NCBI RefSeq assembly: GCF_020171925.1 | Contig: NZ_JAIVAR010000003.1 | Coordinates: 124,001 to 188,000 of the forward strand | Length of the DNA stretch: 64,000 nt | Direction of reading: 5' to 3' | Source: Rossellomorea aquimaris | GTDB lineage: Bacteria > Bacillota > Bacilli > Bacillales > Bacillaceae_B | In this document: piece after piece, positions 1 to 9,632 of the stretch | How positions within the stretch are numbered: position 1 is the stretch's first letter | Layout of the letters: every line of letters starts with the position of its first letter | Notes under the pieces: model-generated | Databases searched by the model: none | What the model saw: only the letters and a program-made list of their open reading frames with translations | Told to the model about the DNA's origin: nothing | Translations under genes and position numbers: made by a program

Positions 1-417
1 ACCCGATTCAATATTTGTCGCGATGTCCGGAAGCTGCTTCCCCATCATCAAGGTCGGTGCACCTGCAGCGAATTCCACACATTCAATCCCTCGCTGCACT
101 TCACCGTATGCTTCCTTAAAGCTCTTCCCGTTTTCTTCCGTAATCAGTTTAGCAAGCTCGTCCCAATTCTCGACTAGTAGCTGCTGATATTTAAATAGAA
201 TTCTCGCCCTTTTAGGGACAGGCGTCCTGCTCCACGTTTTAAATGCATCATTTGCGGTAGCAACCGCGTCATCCACGTCCTGCTTGCTTGAAATCGGAAC
301 CTTGGCCAGTTCTTCACCCGTTGCAGGATTGGGTACGGATTGGTAATGCTCTGTTTTCGCATCCACCCATTTGCCGTTAATAAAGTTCTTCAATGTATTT
401 GTCGTTGCAGTCGCCAT
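1..417 (-). CDS. mmsA: Methylmalonate-semialdehyde dehydrogenase (MmsA/IolA type), N-terminal part
   Basis: An NAD-dependent, CoA-acylating aldehyde dehydrogenase that would convert methylmalonate or malonate semialdehyde to propionyl- or acetyl-CoA in valine or inositol breakdown. The visible 139 residues begin at the ATG complementary to 415-417 and show the family start ([20 protein letters not shown]) and the stretch [15 protein letters not shown] at about residues 109-123, which is typical of MmsA rather than generic aldehyde dehydrogenases. The catalytic half lies beyond the left edge. An iron-type alcohol dehydrogenase lies just upstream on the same strand, 63 bp away, so the two are probably co-transcribed. 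Confidence 0.85.
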   Translation of the reverse strand, partial: MATATTNTLKNFINGKWVDAKTEHYQSVPNPATGEELAKVPISSKQDVDDAVATANDAFKTWSRTPVPKRARILFKYQQLLVENWDELAKLITEENGKSFKEAYGEVQRGIECVEFAAGAPTLMMGKQLPDIATNIESG

Positions 418-480
418 GAAATCAATCCCTTTCAAACGGTTTTATTGGTTTGCCAGTGTTCAGTTCACTGCCATCCTTTT

Positions 481-1677
481 TCATTTTACTATTTCACTGG
501 TTGAAAACTGGTAATCGTAGCAAATGTGGTACAGTTCCTCAAGCTCAGACCTCGTCGGCACCCGTGGATTATTCGCTGGACTCCCGCTGATGAAGGCATC
601 GTCCGTCATCTTGCTCACCGCATGCGAGAACGCTTCTTCATCGATGCCCCATCCCTTCAGATTCGGGATATTGAGGTCCGAACAAAGCTTTTTAACAGCC
701 TCCACCGCGACTTCGGCGCATTCCTTTTCAGAAAGATGACTATTTTCCTTTTGAAAAATGCGCCCCACCTCTGCGAGTCGATCGGTGCAATGATCCTTAC
801 TGAATTCAAGTACTGCCGGCAAAAGCATTGCGTTCGAAAATCCATGAGGTACATGAAACAGTGCCCCTATCGGCCTCGACATCCCGTGGACCAAGCACAC
901 CGAAGCATTCGAGAAGGCCATCCCCGCTTGCATGGCAGCGAGACTCATCGCTTCGCGAGCATCAAGGTCTTCACCGTCCCGATAAGCATCAAGCAGGTTA
1001 TCTGCAATTAATTGTATGGCCGATAGCGCCAGTGTATCCGTCATCGGGTGGGACTTTTTTGATAAATAGGCCTCCACCGCATGACTTAAGGCATCCACCC
1101 CTGTTGCCGCCGTCACGGTCCCCGGTGATGAAACGGAAAGGAAAGGATCGACGATGGCAACAACCGGCATGAAAGCAGGATGTTTGATCATCATCTTCAC
1201 ATCTTTGGCCGTGTCTGTTATGACCGTAACATCGGTAGCTTCTGAACCGGTCCCGGCCGTTGTGGGAATCGCAATATGAGGAAGCGGCTTTTTCTCCACT
1301 ACACTTATACCACCCATATATTCCCCTATGGATCCTCCGTTCGCAGCCAGAACCACAATCGCTTTTGCAGTATCGATGCAGCTTCCACCCCCAAGGGATA
1401 TGACTGCCTCGCAGCCCTCATCCTTCAACAGTTGAAGCGATTCCTCCACATATCGATCTGTCGGTTCGGAATCCACCCCCAGGTAAACGGCACTCCCGAC
1501 GCCCTGTTCTAGCAGATAACGACGGCATTTCTTTACATAACCAAGCCTATCCATCACTTTATCACTGACAATAAGTACTTTCTTCCCCCTTGACGCTGCT
1601 TCCTTCCCGACATTGACAAAGGCATCCCGACCGTATAAAACCGTTTGCGGAACGCGGAAACTTGCAAACTCCTCCAC
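481..1677 (-). CDS. Iron-containing alcohol dehydrogenase
   Basis: A group III (iron-dependent) NAD(P)-linked alcohol dehydrogenase of 398 residues, full length for the family. The nucleotide-binding GGGSCID lies at about residues 96-102; the metal-binding signature GVDALSHAVEAYLS is near 193-206, and HGMSRPIGALFHVPHG supplies the further histidines near 264-279. The start is a GTG preceded by AAAGGGGTG at good spacing. It is probably in an operon with the semialdehyde dehydrogenase downstream, suggesting paired alcohol and aldehyde oxidation. The physiological substrate cannot be told from sequence. Confidence 0.85.
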   Translation of the reverse strand: MEEFASFRVPQTVLYGRDAFVNVGKEAASRGKKVLIVSDKVMDRLGYVKKCRRYLLEQGVGSAVYLGVDSEPTDRYVEESLQLLKDEGCEAVISLGGGSCIDTAKAIVVLAANGGSIGEYMGGISVVEKKPLPHIAIPTTAGTGSEATDVTVITDTAKDVKMMIKHPAFMPVVAIVDPFLSVSSPGTVTAATGVDALSHAVEAYLSKKSHPMTDTLALSAIQLIADNLLDAYRDGEDLDAREAMSLAAMQAGMAFSNASVCLVHGMSRPIGALFHVPHGFSNAMLLPAVLEFSKDHCTDRLAEVGRIFQKENSHLSEKECAEVAVEAVKKLCSDLNIPNLKGWGIDEEAFSHAVSKMTDDAFISGSPANNPRVPTRSELEELYHICYDYQFSTSEIVK

Positions 1678-1825
1678 AGACTTGCACCCCTTTACGTGAT
1701 TTCACTGCACTTTTCCCGATAAGCATGCACATGACTGATAGGGCCTGATCTATGTAAAAATCGTCTCATATGTGTACCCCTGCCCTATAAAAAACTAAAT
1801 ATTCCAACAATTGAAGTATAACACA

Positions 1826-1881
1826 AAATGGAAGGTACGTCCCTCATCGCTTCACCGTGATGAGGGGCGTACCTTCCATTT
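1826..1881. repeat. Dispersed palindromic repeat, copy 1
   Basis: A hairpin with arms AAATGGAAGGTACG and CGTACCTTCCATTT around CCCTCATC and GATGAGGG. It is one member of a family found throughout the window (outer arm GGTACGTCCC). This copy lacks the inner GTTAACGC box and has a short loop. It lies between the alcohol dehydrogenase and the yheC/D-like gene, both on the minus strand, so it could also end transcription of the latter. Confidence 0.85.
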
Positions 1882-1895
1882 GGATTCAAGGCATA

Positions 1896-2687
1896 TCATC
1901 TTTTAATGATTTTTTTCAGGAATACGGTCAGCTTATGAAGTAAGCTACATCGCCATCCTTTTTTAAATTTCATAATTTTATTGTACATCGATTTGTCTTG
2001 TAGGGGCTTGAACATTTCAAGGTCGGGATCCAGGTTCGCTTCGATGATGAACAACTCTCCCTTATTCGTAAATCCGATATCAAGGCCGATACACCTTAAC
2101 TGAGGATATGGTGCCTGTAGTTTCCTGGCCGTACGCCGTGCAATCGCCGATAACCCCTTTTGGACCACCACGGGATCAAGGAAGGCTGCAGATGATGCTC
2201 TCAATGCATCTTCAAGGTGCATGACCGCTGTCGCATGATTGGTCACGAAATACCCATCAGCACTCACTTTCACAAGGATGCCTGTCACTTCCCACCTAAA
2301 AAAGCGCATCCTCCTTTGAACTACCACCCTGACATCCACCGGATTTCCTTCAACAGTTGAAAGATCTATTCTTTCTTGGACGATATATTTTTTCCTCTCG
2401 ATGATGTGGTGTTCTTTCAAATGGGCATACGCTGCTTCTCTACTTTCCAACTCCAGTTTAGATCGACCGGATTGTATTTCCACCCTTCCATCATCCACAC
2501 ACCTAACCTGAACGACACCCTTCCCTTTTGCTCCTCTGCAAGGCTTTACAATGACAATGCCGTACTTGTCCAGGTACCGGGACAAAGCCTTTTCGGTCAA
2601 TTGATCGGTGTTGGGTAAATGTGGTACGAGATAGGGATCTTCTTTCATGATGTTATACATTGTAAATTTCCCTCTTGGATTTTTCAT
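1896..2687 (-). CDS. YheC/YheD-family ATP-grasp protein (spore-associated)
   Basis: A 263-residue protein of the YheC/YheD family, ATP-grasp proteins associated with the endospore coat in Bacillus. The ATP-grasp core is visible: VIVKPCRGAKGKGV at about residues 45-58 (nucleotide-binding lysine and glycine loop), the YIVQERI strand near 101-107, and GLDIGF followed by IIEANLDPD near 204-222 with the metal-binding Glu-Ala-Asn triad. The start ATG has AAGGAG nine bases upstream. It is shorter than many YheC/D proteins (about 360-450 residues), lacking most of the N-terminal domain. The substrate is unknown. Confidence 0.75.
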   Translation of the reverse strand: MKNPRGKFTMYNIMKEDPYLVPHLPNTDQLTEKALSRYLDKYGIVIVKPCRGAKGKGVVQVRCVDDGRVEIQSGRSKLELESREAAYAHLKEHHIIERKKYIVQERIDLSTVEGNPVDVRVVVQRRMRFFRWEVTGILVKVSADGYFVTNHATAVMHLEDALRASSAAFLDPVVVQKGLSAIARRTARKLQAPYPQLRCIGLDIGFTNKGELFIIEANLDPDLEMFKPLQDKSMYNKIMKFKKGWRCSLLHKLTVFLKKIIKR

Positions 2688-2866
2688 GGTGTCAAACTCC
2701 TTCTATTCGAAAACTCCCCTATCAGTATATGATGTAAAAGGACGATTACCTGTTCGAAAACCCATTCCACAATCAAAAGAAGCAATCATAAATTCGTTAT
2801 TATCTAATAATCAGACCAGTAGCTTACCTAAATCAAAACACTCCACCATCTATGATAAAAGATCCA

Positions 2867-4264
2867 TCAGTCCACCCTTATCTTAAAATGATCCAATAGT
2901 TCTTCGCATGCCTTTTCATTTCCGGTGATCTTCGCTACTTCCCTTATCACTTCATGAAACTGTTTCACGTCCAGGTCAAAGAGAAGGTCTCGATTAAAGC
3001 CGTTCGCTGTATACTCGGTAAAACTCCATATGTATGGATGCTCCTTCCCTCCGGTTGCTCGTGCAATCGCACTGAGTACATGGAGGAGTTCACCTGTGAT
3101 GACTGCATCCTCCCTTGCATAATGCCTGATGGATGCGAATCCCCTGTAAAGATAATCATCATAATTCAAGTCGTTTAAAATGATTCTCAAGTTCCCATCC
3201 CCGTCCGCCAGATATGGCGAAAACACTTCCATCTCGGAAATTCGGATCAACAGGTCCCCGATTTGATAGATGATGTTGGTTGCCGTCTTAGGATCATGAT
3301 TTCCGAGCGCACGTATGGCAATTTCCACGAACTTGTTAATGCTGAACTCGATATCCTGAAGCTCCGTCTGGTTCTTCCCGACTTGAAACATATCCATATA
3401 CTTACTTTCATCGATTCCAGCTTGGGATACTCCGGATAATGAATCCCAATAGGTGAAAACGGAATTGGACCGGAAAACAAAGCTTCCGATGCGTTGATCC
3501 AAGCGAATGATTAAATCATCCCTGACTGCTTCCTGTATAAGTTCTTCAAAATTGACTTTCTGTAAATAACCCGACTGCTCTGCCACAATCGACGTACCAT
3601 CCCATACCGGGACCTGCATCTGGATCGCGGCACAATCTTCAGCTTTATGCGGCTTTAATTCTTTTACAAGCGAGCTTTCAATAATATCGACTGATTCAAG
3701 CTTGAGCTGTTCGGTCAAGTTGGTCACTTGAAGCCAAGTAACGATATGATTGATGAAAACGGCGAACGTGCTTATCGTCAGGATGGCCGTGACGATTGCA
3801 GCCATCGGGATCAGACTGTATGCTTGAGTGGTATCTTCATTAATGAAGAATAAGCAAAGAAGTACGTAGAGAAAGCTGGCACTGAATATACCGAGCGTTC
3901 GTTGAGTCATTTTATTCATCATGAAATTCTTCAAGATCCTTGGGGAAAACTGACTTGAGAACGTGGACAAAGCTGCGAGCACGCCGTAGAACGTAAAGGT
4001 GGTCAATGAGAGGATCCCGGCGGTCAGAGTGCTCAGGATGGTTTTGGTCAACCCGTAGTCGACCGTCAGATATGACGGCATCCCCTCATAGACATTCATC
4101 TCCAGATCCGCCCAAAGCGTCATGGAAACCAGCAGAATGGAAGATACCGCGTAAATCATCGGTGTCATCCACAAATTAGAGTATAGCTTGTCCCACTTCT
4201 CCCTTTTTGTCATCCTGGAATATCGTATGGCTTCAGACGACATTCGCTTCAGTATGCCTTGCAT
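2867..4264 (-). CDS. DUF2254 family membrane protein
   Basis: A 465-residue protein with hydrophobic segments in the first 180 residues (around 35-55, 80-105, 115-135 and 150-175) followed by a long soluble C-terminal region. The pattern, including LSTFSSQFSPR after the second membrane segment, matches DUF2254. No biochemical function is established for the family. The ribosome site before the ATG is weak (AGGTTGTGAT). It stands alone, with the next upstream gene more than 200 bp away. Confidence 0.75.
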   Translation of the reverse strand: MQGILKRMSSEAIRYSRMTKREKWDKLYSNLWMTPMIYAVSSILLVSMTLWADLEMNVYEGMPSYLTVDYGLTKTILSTLTAGILSLTTFTFYGVLAALSTFSSQFSPRILKNFMMNKMTQRTLGIFSASFLYVLLCLFFINEDTTQAYSLIPMAAIVTAILTISTFAVFINHIVTWLQVTNLTEQLKLESVDIIESSLVKELKPHKAEDCAAIQMQVPVWDGTSIVAEQSGYLQKVNFEELIQEAVRDDLIIRLDQRIGSFVFRSNSVFTYWDSLSGVSQAGIDESKYMDMFQVGKNQTELQDIEFSINKFVEIAIRALGNHDPKTATNIIYQIGDLLIRISEMEVFSPYLADGDGNLRIILNDLNYDDYLYRGFASIRHYAREDAVITGELLHVLSAIARATGGKEHPYIWSFTEYTANGFNRDLLFDLDVKQFHEVIREVAKITGNEKACEELLDHFKIRVD

Positions 4265-4478
4265 CAGTTATCACAACCTATATCAATGGTATATCAGCTG
4301 AAAAGTTCAACTTTCCCCTTCTCTTCCCTCAGTAAAATCCTGTTAAACGTAATCACTCCATCAAATTTCCATCCAAATTCCGCCCAAAGTACCTTAAAGA
4401 TATGGTTTTGCTCCAACTCTCCCCGTCACGTCAACCATACATCCGAAAACCTAGGATGAATCTACTTTAATCCACAAA

Positions 4479-4510
4479 TGAAAGGACGCCCTTAAACAGG
4501 ACGTCCTTCA
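4479..4510 (-). terminator. Terminator overlapping the end of mug
   Basis: Hairpin TGAAGGACG / CGTCCTTTCA in minus orientation followed by a short A/T tract. The mug stop codon (4492-4494) sits inside its loop. Confidence 0.6.
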
Positions 4511-5019
4511 TTCAACAACTCTTTATAGATACCTGCAATCTCATCCACCTTCATCCTCACCAGGCCGCTTGAAGACGGCGCAACAAAGTCACGGACTCCT
4601 TCCACGACGGATTCCTCCTGCCATCCCCAGGGAACCTTCTTCTTCCTCGCAAACTGTTGATAGACTCCCTTTCCGACATAACAGGCTGTACGCGGCATGT
4701 AAGTGTCCAGTTTATCTTTTAAAATCACCCTACCCTTTTCATACTCCTCTTTTGAAATTTCAGAGGCATCCTTCGTTGGACGTGCTACGATATTCGTCAT
4801 TCCGTATCCGAGCTCGATCAGGTCACCATCTTCCTCCGCCTTGTATAATCGGGGTGTTATACCCGATTGATGGAGGATTTTCCAGAACCGGTTGGTTGGA
4901 TTTGCGTAATGATGACCGGTTTCACTTGACATGATGCTCGGATTGAACCCGATAAAAACGATGTGGAGCCCTCTTTTCAAATGATCAGGTATAGAATTCA
5001 ACTGCTCACCTTCTTTCAT
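4492..5019 (-). CDS. mug: Mismatch-specific uracil/thymine DNA glycosylase
   Basis: A base-excision repair enzyme of the Mug/TDG branch of the uracil-DNA glycosylase superfamily. The active-site strand GLHIVFIGFNPS lies near residues 17-28, the Mug-typical YANPTNRFW near 38-46, and ELGYGMTNIVARPT near 69-82. VAPSSSG near 147-153 fits the C-terminal intercalation-loop region. At 175 residues it has the normal length. The ATG at 5019 has GGAGAT about 11 bases upstream; an in-frame TTG eight codons in, behind AAGGTGAG, is an alternative start. Confidence 0.85.
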   Translation of the reverse strand: MKEGEQLNSIPDHLKRGLHIVFIGFNPSIMSSETGHHYANPTNRFWKILHQSGITPRLYKAEEDGDLIELGYGMTNIVARPTKDASEISKEEYEKGRVILKDKLDTYMPRTACYVGKGVYQQFARKKKVPWGWQEESVVEGVRDFVAPSSSGLVRMKVDEIAGIYKELLNEGRPV

Positions 5020-5067
5020 TAAGTAGTGTTATCTCCTATTTTATCGAAAGGGCTAGTGAAATCCAAA

Positions 5068-5095
5068 AAGCCTGCCCCCTGAAAGAAGGGACAGG
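5068..5095 (-). terminator. Rho-independent terminator
   Basis: On the minus strand, CCTGTCCC and GGGGCAGG pair and are followed by CTTTTTGG. It would end the transcript of the chemotaxis gene and the small open frame upstream of it. Confidence 0.7.
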
Positions 5096-5114
5096 TTGTG
5101 AGTGGATGAAACGT

Positions 5115-5210
5115 CTAGATGTAGGTATCGATCTCGTTCATTTCTTCTTTCATGTACACAAATCCTGGACTGATATTAATCGGAATCTCCTTCCCATACC
5201 GCATGAACAT
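5115..5210 (-). CDS. Possible 31-residue open frame, unassigned
   Basis: A short frame between the hairpin after the chemotaxis gene and the next terminator. It begins MFMRYGKEIPINISPGF and ends EMNEIDTYI. No ribosome site precedes the ATG; an AAGGAG lies inside the frame but is not followed by ATG, GTG or TTG at normal spacing. It could be a decayed gene end or chance. I do not recognise a family. Confidence 0.2.
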   Translation of the reverse strand: MFMRYGKEIPINISPGFVYMKEEMNEIDTYI

Positions 5211-5212
5211 AC

Positions 5213-5257
5213 TGAAGGCCCGTCCCTCAATACTTTACACGATGGAAGTCGGGCCTT
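5213..5257. repeat. Degenerate dispersed palindrome / terminator-like hairpin
   Basis: AAGGCCCG at 5215 pairs with CGGGCCTT at 5249-5256, and the left arm continues TCCCTC as in the dispersed repeat family. It lies eight bases after the chemotaxis gene stop. The inner arms no longer pair well. It is probably an old copy doing duty as a 3' hairpin. Confidence 0.6.
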
Positions 5258-5264
5258 TGTACGC

Positions 5265-6194
5265 TTATAGGATATGTTGAAAATTCTTTGCCTGCTGATC
5301 GAGCTGGCGGGCAGCACTTCCGATCTCTTTAAAAGCCGCCACGGTTTGTTCATTGATGGCCTGGTTGTTTGAAATCCCTGATTGTGAGCGGATTGTTCCT
5401 TCGCTTATTTTGTTGATTTCGCCAGATATCCCCTCGATACGTGCATTGACTTCACCGATGGAATCCTGCACTCGGGTGGCAAGCTTCCTTACTTCTCCGG
5501 CAACAACATTAAACCCTCTTCCATGCTCCCCTGCACGGGCGGCTTCGATGGCTGCATTCAGTGCCAGCAGGTTGGTTTGCATCGCGATTTCCCTGATTGT
5601 TTTCACTATGCTTTCTATCGATTTCGCCTGGGATTTAAGAGATTCCATGATCACAAGATTTTCTTCCGACTCTTTCACGAGCCTTTCTATAGCGAAGCTC
5701 GCCTCTTCACTTCCCGCTATCCCAGCTTCCGCTTTCTCACTGAGCTCCGCAGACATCTGCTGCAATTCAAAAGCAACCTTGAAGGTAGCATTCTCACGCT
5801 CTGTTATGTCCGTTGCAACTTTCACCACGCCGATGACTTTCCGCCCGTCATCATAAACCGGGGTGTATGTAGCTTCCAGCCATATGAGTTGCCCACGTTT
5901 TGTCACGCGCTGAATCTTTTCCTGAAAGCTTTTTCCGTTCCGAAGGTCTCTCCAAAGCTGCTGATACTCACTACTTTCCGCAAATCCGGGTGTGCAGAAT
6001 TGCCTATGCATCATTCCTGGCATCTCATCGACTCTATATCCAACCGTATTGGCAAAATTCTCATTCACCCATAACACATTTCCGTTTGGATCAAATTGAA
6101 TCATCGCCAGTGACCTTCCTATTGCACCCACTACTTGCTGGGGGTTAAATCCCTCAGTACTTCCTGGTAGTTCAGTACTAAACATCGTATTCAT
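5265..6194 (-). CDS. Soluble PAS-domain methyl-accepting chemotaxis transducer
   Basis: A 309-residue cytoplasmic chemoreceptor. Residues about 20-130 form a PAS domain ([20 protein letters not shown] through [12 protein letters not shown]), which could hold a small ligand or redox cofactor. The MCP signalling hairpin tip is clear at about 200-240 ([20 protein letters not shown], then [13 protein letters not shown]). There is no membrane segment, and the helical bundle is short compared with classical receptors. Two ATGs three codons apart share one ribosome site (GGAAGAGG), so the start may be nine bases downstream. It should feed CheA/CheW, which are not encoded here. Confidence 0.85.
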   Translation of the reverse strand: MNTMFSTELPGSTEGFNPQQVVGAIGRSLAMIQFDPNGNVLWVNENFANTVGYRVDEMPGMMHRQFCTPGFAESSEYQQLWRDLRNGKSFQEKIQRVTKRGQLIWLEATYTPVYDDGRKVIGVVKVATDITERENATFKVAFELQQMSAELSEKAEAGIAGSEEASFAIERLVKESEENLVIMESLKSQAKSIESIVKTIREIAMQTNLLALNAAIEAARAGEHGRGFNVVAGEVRKLATRVQDSIGEVNARIEGISGEINKISEGTIRSQSGISNNQAINEQTVAAFKEIGSAARQLDQQAKNFQHIL

Positions 6195-6320
6195 CCTCTT
6201 CCTTTTTCACAGATTCAGCCGTTATATATTTTCTAACATATACCATTCATAAGACTATCGTACTAGTTTTAAGGTTGTTCCACAAATTAGAACTCTCGAT
6301 TTCGAAATATTTTTCATAAT

Positions 6321-6350
6321 AAAAAAACGTGTGAATCATCCACACGCTTT
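6321..6350 (-). terminator. Rho-independent terminator
   Basis: Minus-strand stem CGTGTGG / CACACG with a run of T after it, directly downstream of the lipoprotein remnant at 6358. Confidence 0.75.
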
Positions 6351-6357
6351 CTCGTCA

Positions 6358-6690
6358 TTATTCGTCCTGCAAGGCTGATTCATCGAATTCTACTACACTC
6401 TCTTTCACGTCTGCTGGAATCGTAATTTTATCAATCTCATTGATTTTCGAGTAGCTCCCCTTCATCTTTTGATGGGTTTGCACCTTTTTGCGCTCGATTT
6501 CCATCGTAAAATCCATCTCTATTGTAAACGTCAACGGATGATAGGTCTTCTTGTCGATTTCATATGTGTAGTTCAACTGATCTTTCACCCTTTCAGTGTG
6601 CCATAAGGAGAGCTTTTGAAGTTCATACAAGTGGGTTCTCTTTTTCCATGCCGAAATTCGCGCTATTCGTGCCATCCCCTGTATATTCAA
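6358..6690 (-). pseudogene. C-terminal remnant of a lipoprotein gene
   Basis: From about residue 35 on, the frame (DQLNYTYEIDKK to KITIPADVKESVVEFDE) has the look of the last strand region of Bacillus secreted lipoproteins of the DUF6612/LolA-like type, which end in phrases such as INEVDKIEIP. There is no signal peptide, lipobox or upstream half. The first two dozen codons are simply a reading of the 20-21 bp tandem array at 6649-6772. The natural terminator is still present. I infer that the gene lost its 5' part and the array now abuts the break. Confidence 0.55.
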
Positions 6691-6772
6691 GCCACTTTTA
6701 AAACTTGCGTGCCATTATCCCTTATATTCATGCCGTTTTTCAAAAGATACGTGCCACTTGTCGGACATTCTT
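6649..6772. repeat. 20-21 bp tandem array with conserved half-units
   Basis: TGCC (or AGCC) recurs at 6649, 6670, 6690, 6710, 6731 and 6752, spaced 21, 20, 20, 21 and 21 bp. On the minus strand each unit reads roughly GGCAYGAATA followed by about ten variable bases. The units are too diverged for a recent slippage product, yet the period is kept at about two helical turns. Confidence 0.7.
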
Positions 6773-6820
6773 TGAATCGTAAACCATTTCTAAGAATCCA
6801 ACTTTCCTTACATTCCCCAT

Positions 6821-6851
6821 AAAAAATGGCCTCCAATTCTACTGGAGGCCA
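6821..6851 (-). terminator. Terminator of the copper operon
   Basis: TGGCCTCCA and TGGAGGCCA pair perfectly, with a T run after the stem in minus orientation. It follows the glutaredoxin gene, the last gene of the cop operon. Confidence 0.85.
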
Positions 6852-6858
6852 AACTTCA

Positions 6859-7143
6859 TCATTTGATTTTACCCACTAATTGTTCAATCTCTTTCCGGTT
6901 CACTTCAAATCCGATTAAATTCTTTACCGGTCTCTTCCTACCAAGCAGTCCTTTTTTATAAAAAGCAAAAAAAGGGACGATACGGGAACCAGAAAGTTCT
7001 TTCATTTCTTCTTCGAATGATTGGTCTTCACCGACGTTTTTGTCGATGTAATCGATGTTTTCCTCGGCCAAGTATTCTTTCGCAGCTTGACAATCGGAGC
7101 AACTCGGCCGTGTATAGAGTTCTAAAAGTAGATCCTCGTTCAT
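6859..7143 (-). CDS. Glutaredoxin-like protein, last gene of the copper operon
   Basis: A 94-residue thioredoxin-fold protein. ELYTRPSCSDCQAAKEYL at about residues 8-25 holds a CxxC redox pair (Cys-Ser-Asp-Cys), and IVPFFAFY near 54-61 is the cis-proline region. It begins 13 bp after copA with its own AAGGAGTGAT, so it is almost certainly co-transcribed. It could repair or reduce copper-stressed thiols, or handle Cu-thiol intermediates; both are inferences from context. Confidence 0.8.
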   Translation of the reverse strand: MNEDLLLELYTRPSCSDCQAAKEYLAEENIDYIDKNVGEDQSFEEEMKELSGSRIVPFFAFYKKGLLGRKRPVKNLIGFEVNRKEIEQLVGKIK

Positions 7144-7156
7144 CTTCTATCACTCC

Positions 7157-9613
7157 TTACACACTTGATGGTTTAAAGCCTTTCAAGCGAAGGGCATTCA
7201 ACAGGACCGAAACGGAACTGAAACTCATGGCAGCCCCGGCAATCATTGGATTCAGCAGGGGGCCTCCGAATAAGTGAAGTACCCCCATTGCGATCGGTAT
7301 GCCCAGGATATTATAGGCAAATGCCCAGAAAAGATTCTGTTTAATGTTCCGGATCGTGGCTTTGCTCAGTTGGACCGCCGTAGGGACATCCATCAGGTCG
7401 CTTCTCATGAGCACGATATCCGCTGATTCCATTGCAACGTCCGTTCCTGACCCGATTGCGATTCCGATATCTGCCTGCGCAAGGGCGGGGGCGTCGTTGA
7501 TTCCATCACCGACCATGGCAACCTTTCTTCCCTCATCCTGAAGCTTCTTGACTTCGTTCGCTTTATCTTCAGGAAGCACTTCACTGAGTACGCGGTCAAT
7601 TCCAACTTGCTCAGCGATCGATTGTGCGGTCCGCTTGTTGTCACCGGTGATCATGGCGACTTCTATCCCCATTTTGTGAAGCTTTTCAATCGCTTTAAAG
7701 CTTGTTTCCTTCACGGTGTCTGCGACCGCGATGATCCCTGCGAGTTCTTCTTCGACCGCGATGTACATTGGTGTTTTACCTTCAGAAGCAAGGCGATCGG
7801 AAGTATCCTTCCATTCACCCAACTCAACATCGTTTTCTTCCATGAGCTTGCGATTTCCGAGTAACAGATCTTTCCCATCGACCGTCACTTCAAGTCCTTG
7901 ACCGGTAATCGCATCAAAGAAATCTGTTTTTAAGAGGGGTAGCTCTTTCTCCTCCGCAGCCCTCACAATCGCTTCTCCCAGTGGATGCTCTGAACCTTTT
8001 TCAGCTGAAGCGGCAAGCGTCAGAAGTTCGTCTTCTGAAACATCATGTACGGTCACAATATCTGTTACAACGGGTTTTCCCTCCGTAATCGTCCCGGTTT
8101 TATCAAACACGATGGTGTCAATCTTGTGTGTCGTTTCAAGTGCGCCTCCGCTCTTGATCAATACACCATTTTCAGCACCCTTTCCTGTACCGACCATGAT
8201 GGCTGTCGGAGTCGCGAGTCCAAGTGCGCATGGACAAGCGATGACAAGGATTGAAATGGCGATGGTGAAAGCGAATAGACCAGACTCACCACCAAAGTAC
8301 CAGGCGACGCCCGTCAGGATGGCAAGCACGATGACGATCGGCACAAAATAGCCTGAAATAACGTCAGCCATTTTGGCAATCGGGGCTTTCGAACCTTGGG
8401 CATCCTCGACAAGCTTGATGATTTGGGACAGGGCAGTATCTTTACCAACCTTTGTCGCCTCATAACGGATCGTTCCGTTTTTATTGATGCTGGCTCCGAT
8501 AACAGAATCTCCTGCTTCTTTTTCAACCGGGATACTTTCACCCGTCAGCATCGATTCGTCTACAGAAGTCTTACCTTCGACTACCACACCATCGACCGGC
8601 AGCTTTTCACCGGGCTTCACGACAATGATGTCTCCGACTTCGACTTCTTCTATCGAAATTTCAGATTCCTTCCCGTCCCTGATGACGATCGCTGTTTTAG
8701 GGGCAAGCCCCATTAGCTTCTTAATGGCTTCTGACGTTTTACCTTTTGACAGAGCCTCGAAATACTTACCTAATGTAATCAACGTGAGGATGACCGCCGC
8801 TGATTCATAATATAGATCCCGCGCATAGCTTTCATTCCCCAGGACGATGAATATTGAGGCAATTACACTGTACACAAAGGCCGCACTCGTACCAAGAGCC
8901 ACTAAGGAATCCATGTTTGGATGCCGTTTTATCAACGTATTGAATCCGACGGTAAAAAACGGCTTCCCCATCATCATGACGGGAATCGTCAAAGCGAGCT
9001 GAATGAGCGCAAAGCCTGTCGGGTTCATCATTGGATCAATCGCTTCTGGAAGCGGCATTCCAAGCATATGGCCCATGGAGACAAGGAGCAGTGGGATCGT
9101 AAAGACAGCCGAAACCCAGAAACGCTTCCACATATGTTTGATATGCTGCTCTTTCTTTTCTTTATCCTCATCAACCTGATCGCCGGCATCGGTATCTTCT
9201 TCGGCTTGATAACCGGCATCAGCCACCGCTCGTTTGATATCGGTCACACTAACCATCGACGGGTCATATTCAATGACCATTTTTTCCGTTGCCATGTTGA
9301 CACTTGATTCTTTTACTCCTTGGAGCTTTCCTGTCGCTTTTTCAACGGACTGTACACATGAGGCACAAGTCATGCCTGTGACATTGAACGTTTTCCTCTC
9401 CATTTCCGTGACGGCTTTATAGCCTGCATCATCGACCGCTTTTTTTATCTCATCCAACGTAATTTCACTTTCATCATATGTGATCCTCAGTTTCTCAGTG
9501 GCCAGGTTTACACTGGATTCCTGTACGCCCGGTAATTTCCCAGTCGCTTTTTCGACCGTCTGCGAACACGACGCACATGTCATTCCTTCGATGCTCAACG
9601 TTTTTTCCGTCAT
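7157..9613 (-). CDS. copA: Copper-exporting P1B-type ATPase CopA
   Basis: A Cu(I)-translocating P-type ATPase of 818 residues, the usual length for two-domain CopA. Two heavy-metal-associated domains each carry GMTCASC (near residues 9 and 77). Eight membrane helices follow, with the metal-site CPC in [11 protein letters not shown], the phosphorylation site DKTGT, the HP motif (GSEHPLGEA), and [10 protein letters not shown] in the hinge. The C-terminal membrane part ([34 protein letters not shown]) has the Tyr-Asn and Met/Ser ligands of Cu(I) pumps. It lies 19 bp after copZ and is controlled by CopY. Confidence 0.96.
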   Translation of the reverse strand: MTEKTLSIEGMTCASCSQTVEKATGKLPGVQESSVNLATEKLRITYDESEITLDEIKKAVDDAGYKAVTEMERKTFNVTGMTCASCVQSVEKATGKLQGVKESSVNMATEKMVIEYDPSMVSVTDIKRAVADAGYQAEEDTDAGDQVDEDKEKKEQHIKHMWKRFWVSAVFTIPLLLVSMGHMLGMPLPEAIDPMMNPTGFALIQLALTIPVMMMGKPFFTVGFNTLIKRHPNMDSLVALGTSAAFVYSVIASIFIVLGNESYARDLYYESAAVILTLITLGKYFEALSKGKTSEAIKKLMGLAPKTAIVIRDGKESEISIEEVEVGDIIVVKPGEKLPVDGVVVEGKTSVDESMLTGESIPVEKEAGDSVIGASINKNGTIRYEATKVGKDTALSQIIKLVEDAQGSKAPIAKMADVISGYFVPIVIVLAILTGVAWYFGGESGLFAFTIAISILVIACPCALGLATPTAIMVGTGKGAENGVLIKSGGALETTHKIDTIVFDKTGTITEGKPVVTDIVTVHDVSEDELLTLAASAEKGSEHPLGEAIVRAAEEKELPLLKTDFFDAITGQGLEVTVDGKDLLLGNRKLMEENDVELGEWKDTSDRLASEGKTPMYIAVEEELAGIIAVADTVKETSFKAIEKLHKMGIEVAMITGDNKRTAQSIAEQVGIDRVLSEVLPEDKANEVKKLQDEGRKVAMVGDGINDAPALAQADIGIAIGSGTDVAMESADIVLMRSDLMDVPTAVQLSKATIRNIKQNLFWAFAYNILGIPIAMGVLHLFGGPLLNPMIAGAAMSFSSVSVLLNALRLKGFKPSSV

Positions 9614-9632
9614 CGTGTGAGACCACCTTTAC

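Noticed and set aside
526..1011. Plus-strand frame of 161 codons antisense to the alcohol dehydrogenase
   Set aside because: A shadow of a strongly supported gene, with no ribosome site or motif.
5523..6074. Plus-strand frame of 183 codons opposite the chemotaxis gene
   Set aside because: Shadow frame; the minus strand has clear PAS and MCP motifs.
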